Positions 20,272-29,885 of a stretch of 64,000 bases of DNA are shown piece after piece (position 1 is the stretch's first letter; every line of letters starts with the position of its first letter). The notes under the pieces were generated by a model. It searched no databases. It saw nothing but the letters and a program-made list of their open reading frames with translations, and was not told where the DNA came from. Position numbers and translations under genes: made by a program. Origin of the DNA: Orbaceae bacterium ESL0727. GTDB lineage: Bacteria; Pseudomonadota; Gammaproteobacteria; Enterobacterales; Orbaceae. The DNA lies in NCBI GenBank assembly GCA_029433345.1, contig JAQTHY010000001.1, positions 1,488,001 to 1,552,000 of the forward strand, read 5' to 3'.

Positions 20272-21231
20272 ATGACTAAGTCAAAAAGGATTGCAATTCA
20301 ATTATTTGGACACCTCAGAACATTTCAATATACATTTCCTTATTTTAAAAAAAATGTATTGGATGTGAATAAAGCTAATGGTTATGAAATAGATATTTTT
20401 ATTCATACATGGGATGAGTTGGATCATTCTACTATTAATTATCGTAATTTGAATGGTGGACCGTTAACACAAAAAATGTTGACGCAGAATTCTATTGCGT
20501 TAGTTGAACAACTATATAAACCTAAATCAATATTAATTGAACCACAATTGAATTGTGATGATGAAATCTTTATTGAAAAAATAGGTCAGTTTCCAAGAGC
20601 TAAAAAAGGTTGTTTAAATAATGCTTATACTATTTATTCAGCGAATAAGCTCCGTAATGAATACCAGAAATTGACTAGCGTTGATTATGATTGGGTTATT
20701 GTTACGCGACCGGATATTCAATTTAAATCTCCATTTTGTATTGATCAAATATTAGAATGTTATACTAAATTCGAGTTAGATATACCGGTAACAGGATTAT
20801 TTTATGGATTTAACCCTTTTGGTAGAGGAAACATGATAGAAGAGCCACAATTTTTAGTTGGATCAGATCTCGTGTTTTTTAGTTCTCCAAATAATATAGA
20901 TAAAGCTACTGGTTTATATACAGAATTTTATGAGAACACAGATGCTTCACAATTTTATTGTATGGAGATCTGGTGGGCAAACTATTGGAAGAAAAAAGGA
21001 TTAACACCATTTGCAATAAATTATAAGCATGGACCTAATTTCGATGTTATTAAAACATCAATGCTAAATGATAATTCATTAAAAAAAGATACAAAAATAA
21101 AATATTATAAGTGGCTAATTTTATTATTTTTGTTAAATTTATTACCTTATTGTGTTGTGGAAAGAAAAGTTAATAAATTAAAGAAGAAAATTGGTAATAT
21201 GGTTATGGAAGATAATAGTATATTTAAATAA
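20272..21231 (+). CDS. Putative glycan-locus transferase of unrecognised family
   Basis: 319 residues that I do not recognise with certainty. It opens with a beta strand IAIQLFGHLRTF, a start seen in several capsule-locus glycosyltransferase-like proteins. It has WVIVTRPDIQFKS near residue 145, a possible D-containing nucleotide or metal site, and a WWANYWKKKGL segment near 235. A hydrophobic stretch near the C-terminus (WLILLFLLNLLPYCVV) may anchor it to the inner membrane. It follows the cupin gene by 19 bp with a GGAAG ribosome site. It is the best candidate to transfer whatever the upstream five genes make. Confidence 0.5.
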   Translation: MTKSKRIAIQLFGHLRTFQYTFPYFKKNVLDVNKANGYEIDIFIHTWDELDHSTINYRNLNGGPLTQKMLTQNSIALVEQLYKPKSILIEPQLNCDDEIFIEKIGQFPRAKKGCLNNAYTIYSANKLRNEYQKLTSVDYDWVIVTRPDIQFKSPFCIDQILECYTKFELDIPVTGLFYGFNPFGRGNMIEEPQFLVGSDLVFFSSPNNIDKATGLYTEFYENTDASQFYCMEIWWANYWKKKGLTPFAINYKHGPNFDVIKTSMLNDNSLKKDTKIKYYKWLILLFLLNLLPYCVVERKVNKLKKKIGNMVMEDNSIFK

Positions 21232-21314
21232 CTATTATCGATGATTGTTCCTAATTATATAATTTGACTAAACTTATTAAGTTATAATCCTATAGATAAA
21301 AAGAGATTTATGTG

Positions 21315-22373
21315 ATGTCTCCAAGTTTATCCATTATTATTCCTATATATAATACTGAAAAATATTTATCTAAATGTTTAGATAGTATAATTAACCAAAC
21401 ATATAAAGATATTGAAATTATTTGTGTGAATGATGGTTCTCCTGATAATTCGTTATCAATATTGGCTGAATATCAGCAAAAAGATAAGCGGATTAGAATT
21501 ATCAACCAAGAAAATGCTGGTTTATCAGCTGCTAGAAATGCAGGAATGAAAGAGGCTAGGGCACCTTATGTGACATTTGTAGATTCAGATGATTTTATTG
21601 AATTAAATACTTATGAGCTAGCTTTACCTTATTTTGAAGATGAAAGTGTCGATCTGGTCTATTTTTCGACTAAAATTGTTATGGAAGATAATACCAGCGA
21701 TTATAATCAAAGTTATTTTATTCACAAATATACAGGCAAAGTGCAGCTATCTGAGAATATAATAAATAGTATGGATGTTTGTGCATGGAATAAAATATAT
21801 AAGCTGTCTATTATAAATAAATATAATATTAGATTTCCTCATGGTTTATTATATGAAGATAATCCATTTTTTTGGTCTTATGGATTAGTAAGTAATTCAG
21901 CCTATTTTATTGATGATCAGTTATATAATTATTTGATTAGAAATGGGTCAATTATGAGTTTAACGAAAGAAATGAAATATAAAAATAATAAAAACTCTTT
22001 AAATGGCTTAAATAAATTACTTGGTTTCGAATATCTGTTACAGTTTATGGCTCATTGGAACTTGTTTGATAGAACGAGAAATGTTTTTAGTCAAATTTTT
22101 GAGAAAAATCTTTATGATGCTCTGTATTATACTCATAAGAGTAAAAGAGCCAAAGTATTAAGTCAAGCAACTGATATTGTAGTTAAGTTTAATCTCGATT
22201 CTTACTATCCTCAAAATTATTTTTTAACAGCCTTATTACAAAGGAAATATTATAAAATTAGCAGTATTAATGCATTATATTTGAATAAATTACAACGATT
22301 ATGCGGTATTTGGGATACAAACCGATATTATGTAATATGCTTTTTAGGGTTGAAGATAAAATTGAAGAAATGA
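21315..22373 (+). CDS. Glycosyltransferase family 2
   Basis: 352 residues from the ATG at 21315 (a GTG one codon earlier is also open). The N-terminal GT-A domain has LSIIIPIYNTEKYLSKCLDS, CVNDGSPDNS and the metal-binding DSDD in FVDSDDFIE near residue 94. The C-terminal half is family-variable. It transfers a sugar from a nucleotide donor during outer-core or O-glycan synthesis. An 83-bp gap with an AT-rich promoter-like stretch separates it from the preceding gene. Confidence 0.85.
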   Translation: MSPSLSIIIPIYNTEKYLSKCLDSIINQTYKDIEIICVNDGSPDNSLSILAEYQQKDKRIRIINQENAGLSAARNAGMKEARAPYVTFVDSDDFIELNTYELALPYFEDESVDLVYFSTKIVMEDNTSDYNQSYFIHKYTGKVQLSENIINSMDVCAWNKIYKLSIINKYNIRFPHGLLYEDNPFFWSYGLVSNSAYFIDDQLYNYLIRNGSIMSLTKEMKYKNNKNSLNGLNKLLGFEYLLQFMAHWNLFDRTRNVFSQIFEKNLYDALYYTHKSKRAKVLSQATDIVVKFNLDSYYPQNYFLTALLQRKYYKISSINALYLNKLQRLCGIWDTNRYYVICFLGLKIKLKK

Positions 22374-22388
22374 TTTTCTCATGAAATA

Positions 22389-23462
22389 TTAATAAATTAA
22401 TGCTGAATACCTATCAAATTTTGTATCTATGTTTATTAGTGGATGTTGTTTAGTTATAGCACATTTTAGAAGTATTTTCTTAGTTTGCCATAAACATGGA
22501 TAAGACTTTGAAAATTTTGATATATAACAAATATTACGTAAGATACTTGTCTTATGTGTAACGTAAATTCTGATTAATATTTTTAATAATCCTAGCTCTT
22601 CTATTATTTCTTCTCTTTTTAATAATGAATATTGATTAGTCGATTTTAATAAAGTTTCCAAATAAGTCGCATTCATTAATAAAATATAATTTCGTTTAGC
22701 TTCAATAGATAAAGGCAGTTCGTTTATAATTTTAAAACAGCTAGTTAATACTTTTTTAAATGTGTTTGTATTAGTAATATCTATATTATGGTTAGATAAT
22801 GATAAATTGTGTATTCGATGGAAATAGGCCGCATTGTGCATAAAATAGCATGAACATTTTGCCTTCTCAAATATTGATAAAGAAATAAGGTGATCTTCAT
22901 GTGTCGACTCTATAAACTTTGTTGTAATTAATTTATTTTTAAAAATATATCGCCATGTGACGCCAGAGTAATTGTTTTGTTCTAATAGATAACTTAACAG
23001 TTCGATACCAGTTTGAAAATCTTTTTGAATGCTAGGCTGTGTATTGATGGTGATATTTTCCTTATTCTTAAATGCTAAATAATCAAAATAGAATAGTTCT
23101 AAATTAGATTCTGCTGCTAATGCTAATGTAAAATCATAAAAAAGATTTGTATGTACAATATCATCTGAGTCGACAAAAAGTATATATTCTCCAGTTGCTA
23201 ACTCAATGCCATTATTTCTGGCATGACTAACGCCTAAATTGGATTGAGAAATAATTTTAATGTGTTCATATTGATTTGCATAATGGTTTAGAATGATAGC
23301 AGTATTATCCGTTGAGCCATCATCAATACAAATGATTTCTTTAGGAGCACAAGATTGATTTATAAGTGAATCAAGACAATCTTGTAAATACTTCTCGGTG
23401 TTATAACAAGGAATAATAACAGAGATATTGACACTCTCATTAATCATAATGTTTGTTCTCAT
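22389..23462 (-). CDS. Glycosyltransferase family 2
   Basis: 357 residues. GT-A motifs: ISVIIPCYNTEKYLQDCLDS, CIDDGSTDNT and FVDSDDIVH. It resembles the oppositely oriented GT2 gene next to it, with which it converges after 15 bp. Its ATG follows the stop of the upstream GT8 gene directly (TAAATG on the minus strand), so the two minus-strand genes are a coupled operon. A second ATG five codons in is possible. Confidence 0.85.
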   Translation of the reverse strand: MRTNIMINESVNISVIIPCYNTEKYLQDCLDSLINQSCAPKEIICIDDGSTDNTAIILNHYANQYEHIKIISQSNLGVSHARNNGIELATGEYILFVDSDDIVHTNLFYDFTLALAAESNLELFYFDYLAFKNKENITINTQPSIQKDFQTGIELLSYLLEQNNYSGVTWRYIFKNKLITTKFIESTHEDHLISLSIFEKAKCSCYFMHNAAYFHRIHNLSLSNHNIDITNTNTFKKVLTSCFKIINELPLSIEAKRNYILLMNATYLETLLKSTNQYSLLKREEIIEELGLLKILIRIYVTHKTSILRNICYISKFSKSYPCLWQTKKILLKCAITKQHPLINIDTKFDRYSALIY

Positions 23463-24440
23463 TTATTTCTTTAAGATTAATTTATATTTTAGATATACAA
23501 AATAATAATAGATAGCCTTACTATAATTTTTCTGTTTTATTAAATATTTTGAATAATTTCGAATTGATGAACTGTTACCACTTAATGGTCGTCTATCGTT
23601 TTGCCAAGGAGATTGCCGAAAATAATGATTAAAAATATCTGATTGGTAAACAGCATACCACGGTTTATTTTGTGATATATAATGTAATACGATTGTATAA
23701 GGACGAATGTTTTTTTCTTCACGACAATCTATCGATACTTTGATCTTAGTATTAAATTTGATAGGCAATAAATAAGTTTTATTTTCTAATAAAATATTGA
23801 GCACATCTTGATCGGCAAATTTATAGATATTTCCATTATTAATAAGTTCTAATGCTCTTTGGGATATCTGAGCTTTACACCATTGTTTAGTATTAATCAA
23901 TAAAACACCGGCGTTAAAATAACGATTATGATCAATATTATACATTTTACTAATGGCTAATTGCATATCTTTAGTATCTGGTATTACACCAGCAATATAT
24001 TCATCAATATTATATTTAACTAATGATGCTAATGATTGTAAGCAAATAATATCACTATCTAAATAAATAAGTTTATCTGTTATCGGAGCAAGTAACTCAG
24101 GCATTATAAAGCGGATACATGTGGATACAGTGGCTATATGTAATACTAATGTTTTAGGATTAATAACAAAATTATTATTGAGACAATAAAGAGTAATGGA
24201 AATATTAGGAGTATTTAAATTACGAAATTTGTCAATATTCGGTTCTGAAACATTATCAACAAATAAATGAAAATGCAGATTATAATCGGGTGTATTCTTA
24301 ATAACCGAAAGCATTGCAATTCCCGCAGGCATAGCATAGTTATCATCAAAACCTAATGCAATATGAAGTGTTGGATATTGAGGATTATTATTATAAATAA
24401 GAGGATTAATTTTACTAATAAAATGATTAGCGTTAAACAT
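23463..24440 (-). CDS. GT8 lipopolysaccharide glycosyltransferase (WaaI/WaaJ/WaaO type), paralogue 1
   Basis: 325 residues. The family start HIALGFDDNYAMPAGIAMLS is at about residues 25-44. The metal-binding DxD is YLDSDIICL near residue 128, followed by YFNAGVLLINTKQW and FADQDVLNILL. The C-terminal lobe (HYISQNKPW, SPWQNDRRPL) is the glycosyltransferase 8C domain of LPS core enzymes. It adds galactose or glucose to the LPS core in characterised homologues, and the exact acceptor is unknown here. It is divergent from paralogue 2. Confidence 0.85.
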   Translation of the reverse strand: MFNANHFISKINPLIYNNNPQYPTLHIALGFDDNYAMPAGIAMLSVIKNTPDYNLHFHLFVDNVSEPNIDKFRNLNTPNISITLYCLNNNFVINPKTLVLHIATVSTCIRFIMPELLAPITDKLIYLDSDIICLQSLASLVKYNIDEYIAGVIPDTKDMQLAISKMYNIDHNRYFNAGVLLINTKQWCKAQISQRALELINNGNIYKFADQDVLNILLENKTYLLPIKFNTKIKVSIDCREEKNIRPYTIVLHYISQNKPWYAVYQSDIFNHYFRQSPWQNDRRPLSGNSSSIRNYSKYLIKQKNYSKAIYYYFVYLKYKLILKK

Positions 24441-24594
24441 GTGAATTATTCTAATGTTGAAATTATTTGGCTATTATATACGATGGATTTGAAAATATAT
24501 ACATTATGAAAATAATGAGATTAGATGTATTTACAGGTAAAATTATTTTATTTACAATTTTACCTAATTTTTATAGGTAAGGTTATATGAGTAA

Positions 24595-25609
24595 ATGTTT
24601 GATTCAAAATCATTAATAAGTAGAATTGAAACTTTCAATCACAATAATCATCAAATTTCAAATTTCAAATTTAGTTCATATTGCCCTAGTTTTTGATGAC
24701 AATTATGCCATGCCGGCTGGTGTTACGATCTCTTCAATCATATATAATAATCCTGATCTGTTTTTTTGTTTTCATCTATTTGTTGATAATCTATCAGATA
24801 GAAATTTACAGAAATTTAAAATGTTAGTTAGTGAATGTGTCTTGTTTAAAATTTACCATCTTAATGATAAATTTACTATTAATCCTGATACATTAGTTTT
24901 AGGTTATTTATCGGCTATATCGTGTGTTCGTTTTATTTTGCCTGATATTTTATATCCAGAAACAGATAAATTTTTATATATTGATAGTGATATTCTCTGT
25001 TTAAAATCGATTTCGCCTTTATATAATGTCGATATTACAAATTATGTTGCAGGTGTGATTCCTGATGATGATGTGATGAAAAATCATATTAAAAAAATTT
25101 ATAAAATTAATTCGGATAACTATTTTAATTCTGGTGTATTACTGATTAATACTAAAAAATGGATTGATAGTAATTTGACTATCCAATGTATGGCAAGAAT
25201 TAATGATGGAAGGATCTATGAATTTGCGGATCAAGATGTACTCAATATTTTATTAGAGAATACAACTTGTTTATTACCTGTTAAATTTAATACTAAAATT
25301 CACATTACCACTTCATGCAAAGAAGAAAAAGAGATCGCACCTTATACTGTTTTGCTGCATTATGTTACTGGTTATAAACCTTGGTATCAAACATTTAATT
25401 CTCAATTATTTCAGAAATATTTTTTATTATCACCATGGCATGATGAAAAAAGACCTTTAGCCTTAAAAAGGTCTTGGCTTCGGCGGTATGCGATGTATTG
25501 TATGAAAGAGAAAAAGTATATTTTATCAATGAAGTTTTATTACTTATATTTATTTAAAAAATTATTGGATTGTAAATATTACCTATTCAAAATTTTTAAT
25601 TTTAGATAA
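24595..25609 (+). pseudogene. GT8 LPS glycosyltransferase, paralogue 2, frameshifted by a heptanucleotide repeat (OFF state)
   Basis: The ATG at 24595 opens a frame whose first residues (MFDSKSLISRIETFNHNN) resemble paralogue 1 (MFNANHFISK). That frame then ends at a stop near 24696. The catalytic part reads in the next frame from about 24670 to 25609: HIALVFDDNYAMPAG, YIDSDILCL, YFNSGVLLINTKKW, FADQDVLNILL, SPW. The frames are split by three copies of TCAAATT at 24651-24671. Two copies would join them as HQISN-LVHIALVFDD, exactly the paralogue layout. The only start in the catalytic frame is a TTG at 24626, which gives a different N-terminus. Everything downstream is intact, so this is a switchable or recently silenced gene, not an old relic. 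It overlaps the next gene tail to tail by 31 bp. Confidence 0.75.
24651..24671 (+). repeat. Heptanucleotide tandem repeat (TCAAATT)x3 inside the GT8 gene
   Basis: Three perfect 7-bp copies at 24651-24657, 24658-24664 and 24665-24671. A seven-base unit changes the reading frame with each gain or loss. The present count is out of frame for GT8 paralogue 2, and two or five copies restore it. Confidence 0.9.
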
Positions 25610-26547
25610 TGAAAATAATATTTCATTCCTTTTATAATTTGCTTTTTCTTAAAAAAAGTTTTGGCATAGATTCGATAATCATTAACTCTCATTTTAGCTT
25701 TATAACTTTTTAATGGTGTATTTGCCCAGGGTGTGAAATGTTTATAAAAACAGTAGATATTTTGCGCAAGACCTGTGTGTTCTTGATACCACATTTTTCG
25801 AGAACCAGTAAAATGAATAAAGTATGGTAATGTTTTTTTATGATAAAAAAATGACTCTTTTTCAACATTATCCATCCAAGTGAATAGATAGTTCCATTTT
25901 TTATCAATAAGTAAAATATGTTGTTCAAGAACCATGTTTAAGGCATCTTGATCGGGATAAATTAATTGTCCTTTATTAGTTGAGGATAAGATTTTATTAA
26001 CTTTTTCTTCAGTATTGAATGTTATCCAATTTTTTGTATTTATATATAAAAAACCAGAATTGAAATAGTTTTGGGACAATAGATTCAAACGATTTGTATT
26101 TTTGATTATATGTTTTTTGCATGGTGAATCAACTGCTACTGCACAAACCACTGATTCGATATTAATATTTAGGATAGGTGAAATATCAGCAAAACATAAT
26201 ATATCACTATCTAAATAGATAAATTTATCAATTTTATTGTTAATTAATCTCGGTACTGCTAAACGCATATACATCGATTTATTAATGTGTTTTATTTTAT
26301 TATTTTGATTCTCTTCGTATCTATTAAATTCTTCTTTTGGAAAAGGATAGATAAAAATGGAAGCATTAATTTTCGTTAATTTAATCTGTTGTTCAAGAGG
26401 TACATCATATAGAAAAATATGAAATTGGATATTATTCTGTAAGTTATTTAATAAAATCGATGTAATTGATACTGCCACATGTTCTATATAATTTGTGTCA
26501 GTACAATATACAACATTAATAACACTGTTATTTATGTTATTAGTCAT
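25579..26547 (-). CDS. GT8 glycosyltransferase, paralogue 3 (divergent)
   Basis: 322 residues. GT8 motifs: INVVYCTDTNYIEHVAVSI, the DxD in YLDSDILCF near residue 115, YFNSGFLYINTKNW, PDQDALNMVL and HFTGSRKMW. It lacks the FDDNYAMPAG start of the other four and so forms a separate branch. Encoded opposite to paralogues 2 and 4, overlapping the end of paralogue 2 by 31 bp. Confidence 0.82.
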   Translation of the reverse strand: MTNNINNSVINVVYCTDTNYIEHVAVSITSILLNNLQNNIQFHIFLYDVPLEQQIKLTKINASIFIYPFPKEEFNRYEENQNNKIKHINKSMYMRLAVPRLINNKIDKFIYLDSDILCFADISPILNINIESVVCAVAVDSPCKKHIIKNTNRLNLLSQNYFNSGFLYINTKNWITFNTEEKVNKILSSTNKGQLIYPDQDALNMVLEQHILLIDKKWNYLFTWMDNVEKESFFYHKKTLPYFIHFTGSRKMWYQEHTGLAQNIYCFYKHFTPWANTPLKSYKAKMRVNDYRIYAKTFFKKKQIIKGMKYYFHYLKLKILNR

Positions 26548-26714
26548 ATTGAATTCCTTTCCAAAAGTATTGGTACTAATTTAGTGATTAAGTTAAATAT
26601 GTCAATATAAAAATGGTATTATTTCTTTTATACTTCATTGTTGAATTTAAGTTATGTTACAATGCTGTAACTTTAGAAGTTATAATAGTAGTAATTTATT
26701 TAAATGGTAATGTG

Positions 26715-27692
26715 ATGATAAATAAAGATATTTTCATTGATAATAAAATAACACTTTTTAGTAATAGCATTAATTCGCCAATAACAACACATATCGCTTT
26801 TTGCTTTGACGATAATTATGCAATGCCTGCTGGTATAGCTATCTCTTCAATAATCCAAAACAATCAAGATAAAAATCTGATTTTTCATCTATTTACAAAT
26901 AAAGTTTCATCAGAAAAAATAGATAGATTCAATGAATTAAATAAAGAAAATGTTACCATTATTTGTTATATCATAAGCGATGATTTTATTGTAAATCCAG
27001 ATACTTTAGTTTTACATGTTTCAGCTTCTACATGTCTTCGATTTATTGTTCCACAAATTTTAAGTTTAGTTACTGATCGTGTTCTTTATTTAGATTGCGA
27101 CGTGTTATGTGTTAATAATTTAAATGATCTAATTAACGTTGATTTGACAGATAAGTTTGCAGCTGTAGTGCCGGATGTAAAAAAGACTCAAGAAAAACAG
27201 TGCGCAGCATGTGATATTCCTTATGGTGATTATTTTAATGCAGGTATGATCTATATTAATAATGAAATGTGGGTTAAGCATGATTTAACCGAAAAGTCAT
27301 TTAATATGATAAATAGTGGTAAAATCTATAAATTTGCCGATCAAGATGTACTTAATATCCTTATGCAAGGGAAAACAGTATTTTTACCAACTTTATTCAA
27401 TAATCTTATTGCTCTTTCAGTTTTAGGAAATGAAGATGAAAAGGTAGCCAATAATGCGGTGATTATTCACTATGTAACAGGAAATAAACCTTGGTATAAA
27501 CTTTACTTGACACCAAATTATCAATACTATCTTTCATCATCACCATGGGCAAATGATAAACTGTTACTTGCTAATGAAAATGCGCCTTCAACAACACGAA
27601 GATATGCTAAATTATTGATGAGTAAACATAAATATTTTTCTGCATTAAAATATTATTTACTCTATTTGAAACATAAATTTAATAAAAAATAA
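26715..27692 (+). CDS. GT8 LPS glycosyltransferase, paralogue 4
   Basis: 325 residues from the ATG at 26715 (MINKDIFIDN), chosen because the paralogues start there. The reading frame is open upstream to 26613, but that extension is a hydrophobic stretch without family similarity. Motifs: HIAFCFDDNYAMPAGIAISS, YFNAGMIYINNEMW, FADQDVLNILM, HYVTGNKPWYK and SPWANDK. The DxD is present as LDCDVLCV, with Cys at the middle position. Followed 10 bp later by paralogue 5. Confidence 0.84.
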   Translation: MINKDIFIDNKITLFSNSINSPITTHIAFCFDDNYAMPAGIAISSIIQNNQDKNLIFHLFTNKVSSEKIDRFNELNKENVTIICYIISDDFIVNPDTLVLHVSASTCLRFIVPQILSLVTDRVLYLDCDVLCVNNLNDLINVDLTDKFAAVVPDVKKTQEKQCAACDIPYGDYFNAGMIYINNEMWVKHDLTEKSFNMINSGKIYKFADQDVLNILMQGKTVFLPTLFNNLIALSVLGNEDEKVANNAVIIHYVTGNKPWYKLYLTPNYQYYLSSSPWANDKLLLANENAPSTTRRYAKLLMSKHKYFSALKYYLLYLKHKFNKK

Positions 27693-27702
27693 GGTAATAT
27701 TT

Positions 27703-28689
27703 ATGTTAAATGTCGACCAATTTATTAGTGCTAAAAATCAACTATTATGTTCGCCTTGTTTAGATAAAGAACCGGTACTTCATATCTTACTTTGCTTTGA
27801 TAATAACTATGCGTTACCGGCTGGTGTTGCTATAACGTCAGTGATTGAAAATAATCCTCAACAGACAATTCATTTTCATCTTTTTACACATAATGTTTCA
27901 GAAGAAAATCGTCAAAAATTTCGATCCATAACAGCAAATAATGCAGCAATAACCGAATATGTTATTAACGATCAATTTCAAATTGATGATCAAAATACCA
28001 CGCAATTTCCTATTTCAGCCTGTGTAAGATTGATTGCGCCTATGGTGCTTAAAGATATCACTAATCGTTTACTCTATATTGATAGTGATACCTTATGTTT
28101 GGCAAGTTTAACGTCGATTATGGCACTTGATATGCATAATACGATTATTGCTGCCGTTGCTGATATGGATTATATGCAGCAAGCACAATGTAATAGATAT
28201 AATATTACCGTTGGTACTTATTTTAATTCGGGTGTTATGTTAATTAATGTGGCGTTATGGTGTCAAAACGATGTGACACAAAAAACGTTGCAATTACTCA
28301 ATAGTGGGGAAAAATTTGATTATCCTGATCAAGATGTATTAAATATTGTGGTCGGTGATAAAAGAGTGATGCTCAATCAAAAATATGACTATTTATTAGC
28401 ATTATCCCCTGATGGTAACGAAGATGCTGGTATTCCAAAAGATATTGTTCTGCTCCATTATATAACCAAAAATAAACCTTGGCATCAACCTTATCGTACA
28501 AGGCTTTATAACCACTATTTGTCAACTTCTCCTTGGGTTAATAACGAGTTACCACGTTATGAGGGCAAAAAAACATCATCGATTAGACAATACTCTCGTT
28601 TGATGTATCGACAAGGTCATTATTTTGCAGCGATTAAATATTATTTTTGTTATCTGCAAAAAAATTTTTTAAGTAAATATATAATCTAG
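27703..28689 (+). CDS. GT8 LPS glycosyltransferase, paralogue 5
   Basis: 328 residues. Motifs: HILLCFDNNYALPAGVAITS, DxD in YIDSDTLCL near residue 125, YFNSGVMLINVALW, PDQDVLNIVV, HYITKNKPW and SPWVNNELP. It forms an operon with paralogue 4 and is the last gene of the glycan locus. Base composition rises towards that of the flanking chromosome here. Confidence 0.85.
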   Translation: MLNVDQFISAKNQLLCSPCLDKEPVLHILLCFDNNYALPAGVAITSVIENNPQQTIHFHLFTHNVSEENRQKFRSITANNAAITEYVINDQFQIDDQNTTQFPISACVRLIAPMVLKDITNRLLYIDSDTLCLASLTSIMALDMHNTIIAAVADMDYMQQAQCNRYNITVGTYFNSGVMLINVALWCQNDVTQKTLQLLNSGEKFDYPDQDVLNIVVGDKRVMLNQKYDYLLALSPDGNEDAGIPKDIVLLHYITKNKPWHQPYRTRLYNHYLSTSPWVNNELPRYEGKKTSSIRQYSRLMYRQGHYFAAIKYYFCYLQKNFLSKYII

Positions 28690-28715
28690 CTATTCTAGAT
28701 AACTTATATGAGTGA

Positions 28716-29078
28716 TTATTTCAATTTTGCCTGAATCTGCTGTTTATAGGCGTTGTTCTGTAAATTAAGGTTTAGCCCAGCGAGTTTTAGTTTGATTTCT
28801 AAAACTCGTAATCGTCGCGTAGTTTCGAGATAGCGATCGGTGGCGGGATCTAAGCATGAGAGCAATTGAGAAAGTTGTAAGGCTTCTTTATGCATTTCTA
28901 ATTCAGGTGGCATATATCCTGCATTTTTTAATAATCGATAACCGGTTCTCAATTCTTTCGGTACCATACTATCGTCTTCAAGATGCAAAGGTTTTCCTTG
29001 CCCTGGCAAATTATCAAATTCACCGCGTTTTTGAGCCGCGACGATATGTTTTTCGGCTATCTGATCAATTAACCACAT
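28716..29078 (-). CDS. DUF1992 / DnaJ-homologue subfamily C member 28-like protein (YhdN type)
   Basis: 120 residues, the size of E. coli YhdN. The conserved core is WLIDQIAEKHIVAAQKRGEF, then DNLPGQGKPL near residue 22, then YRLLKNAGYMPPE near residue 48. The molecular function of the family is not established. It converges with the last GT8 gene, 26 bp apart. Confidence 0.85.
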   Translation of the reverse strand: MWLIDQIAEKHIVAAQKRGEFDNLPGQGKPLHLEDDSMVPKELRTGYRLLKNAGYMPPELEMHKEALQLSQLLSCLDPATDRYLETTRRLRVLEIKLKLAGLNLNLQNNAYKQQIQAKLK

Positions 29079-29885
29079 ATTTTTATTTTCCTATTACCTT
29101 TCAAAATAGGCGGAATGTGCAAAGTATATTTAGTAATAATGTTGGGATTCTTTTGCTTATATTACACCTTAATCATCATGATGAATGACAAGTCATATCC
29201 ATTTTATCGATAAATTTGTTATTAAGTGAATTCATCGTCAATTGTTGTCAGTCAAGAGCATAAAATTGCTTGTTTGCAAAATTATTACTTGCCTAAAAAA
29301 TCATAACATCAACCTAATGATGTGGGGTGAGGAGTAACACGAATAGAACAATTATAATGCCAAATGGTAGGTTTCCGGTTGACTATGAAAGTGTGACGTA
29401 ATTTAACTAAACAGTTAATTAAGTATTTAATTAAGACATTAATCGAGACATGAATCACAAATATAAACGATTATTTGCTGAAGCACCCTATAGAGATATT
29501 GCAAAAATCCAATAAAATGAGTATGTTTGTTTGGCGTATTTGTTTAGCTAAAGATAATACATAAAATAATCACGTTATCGTGTGAATTAACTGTTATAGC
29601 ATGATTATTCGGTTAACAGTGCAACGCAAACAGTTGTATTACCACTCCATTTGCTATAAATTAATAATGCTATTTTTTATATGTGTTACTACCTAAGATA
29701 AGTAATTTGGCTTTGTAGTCAAATTGTTCACGCATTGTCGGCGATGGACTGTAGCAAAGCAAAAAGGATTTATTGGATTTCTATTTATAACAAATTGATT
29801 TTATTATTTATTTAAACGTAATACGTATATTTATTATTTAACTTTTTCTTTTTTTGTTTAGGATAATTTCTCAGGAGAATTCAGC
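29079..29885. other. Long gene-free spacer upstream of nanQ/yhcH
   Basis: 807 bp, the longest non-coding stretch in the window. No ORF with family similarity was found. A 14-codon ATG frame at 29357-29401 lacks a ribosome site. A 6-bp inverted repeat AATTTG/CAAATT (29704-29709, 29720-29725) is present. The segment 29400-29460 holds AT-rich quasi-repeats of TTAATTAAG. It may carry the promoter for the two sugar genes downstream, or an old degraded gene. Confidence 0.4.

Noticed and set aside
21265-21284. TTGACT...TATAAT as a promoter before the GT2 gene
   Set aside because: The spacing is only 13 bp. The TATAAT may be used with another -35, but no firm promoter can be claimed.
24626-25609. 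Reading the GT8 gene as a normal gene from a TTG at 24626
   Set aside because: The TTG has no ribosome site and the resulting N-terminus does not resemble the paralogues. The frame from ATG 24595 does, up to the repeat.
28684-28700. ATCTAG/CTAGAT inverted repeat as a terminator between the last GT8 gene and the yhdN-like gene
   Set aside because: Six AT-rich pairs and no T-run make it too weak.
29357-29401. 14-codon ATG frame in the long spacer
   Set aside because: Too short, no ribosome site and no similarity recognised.
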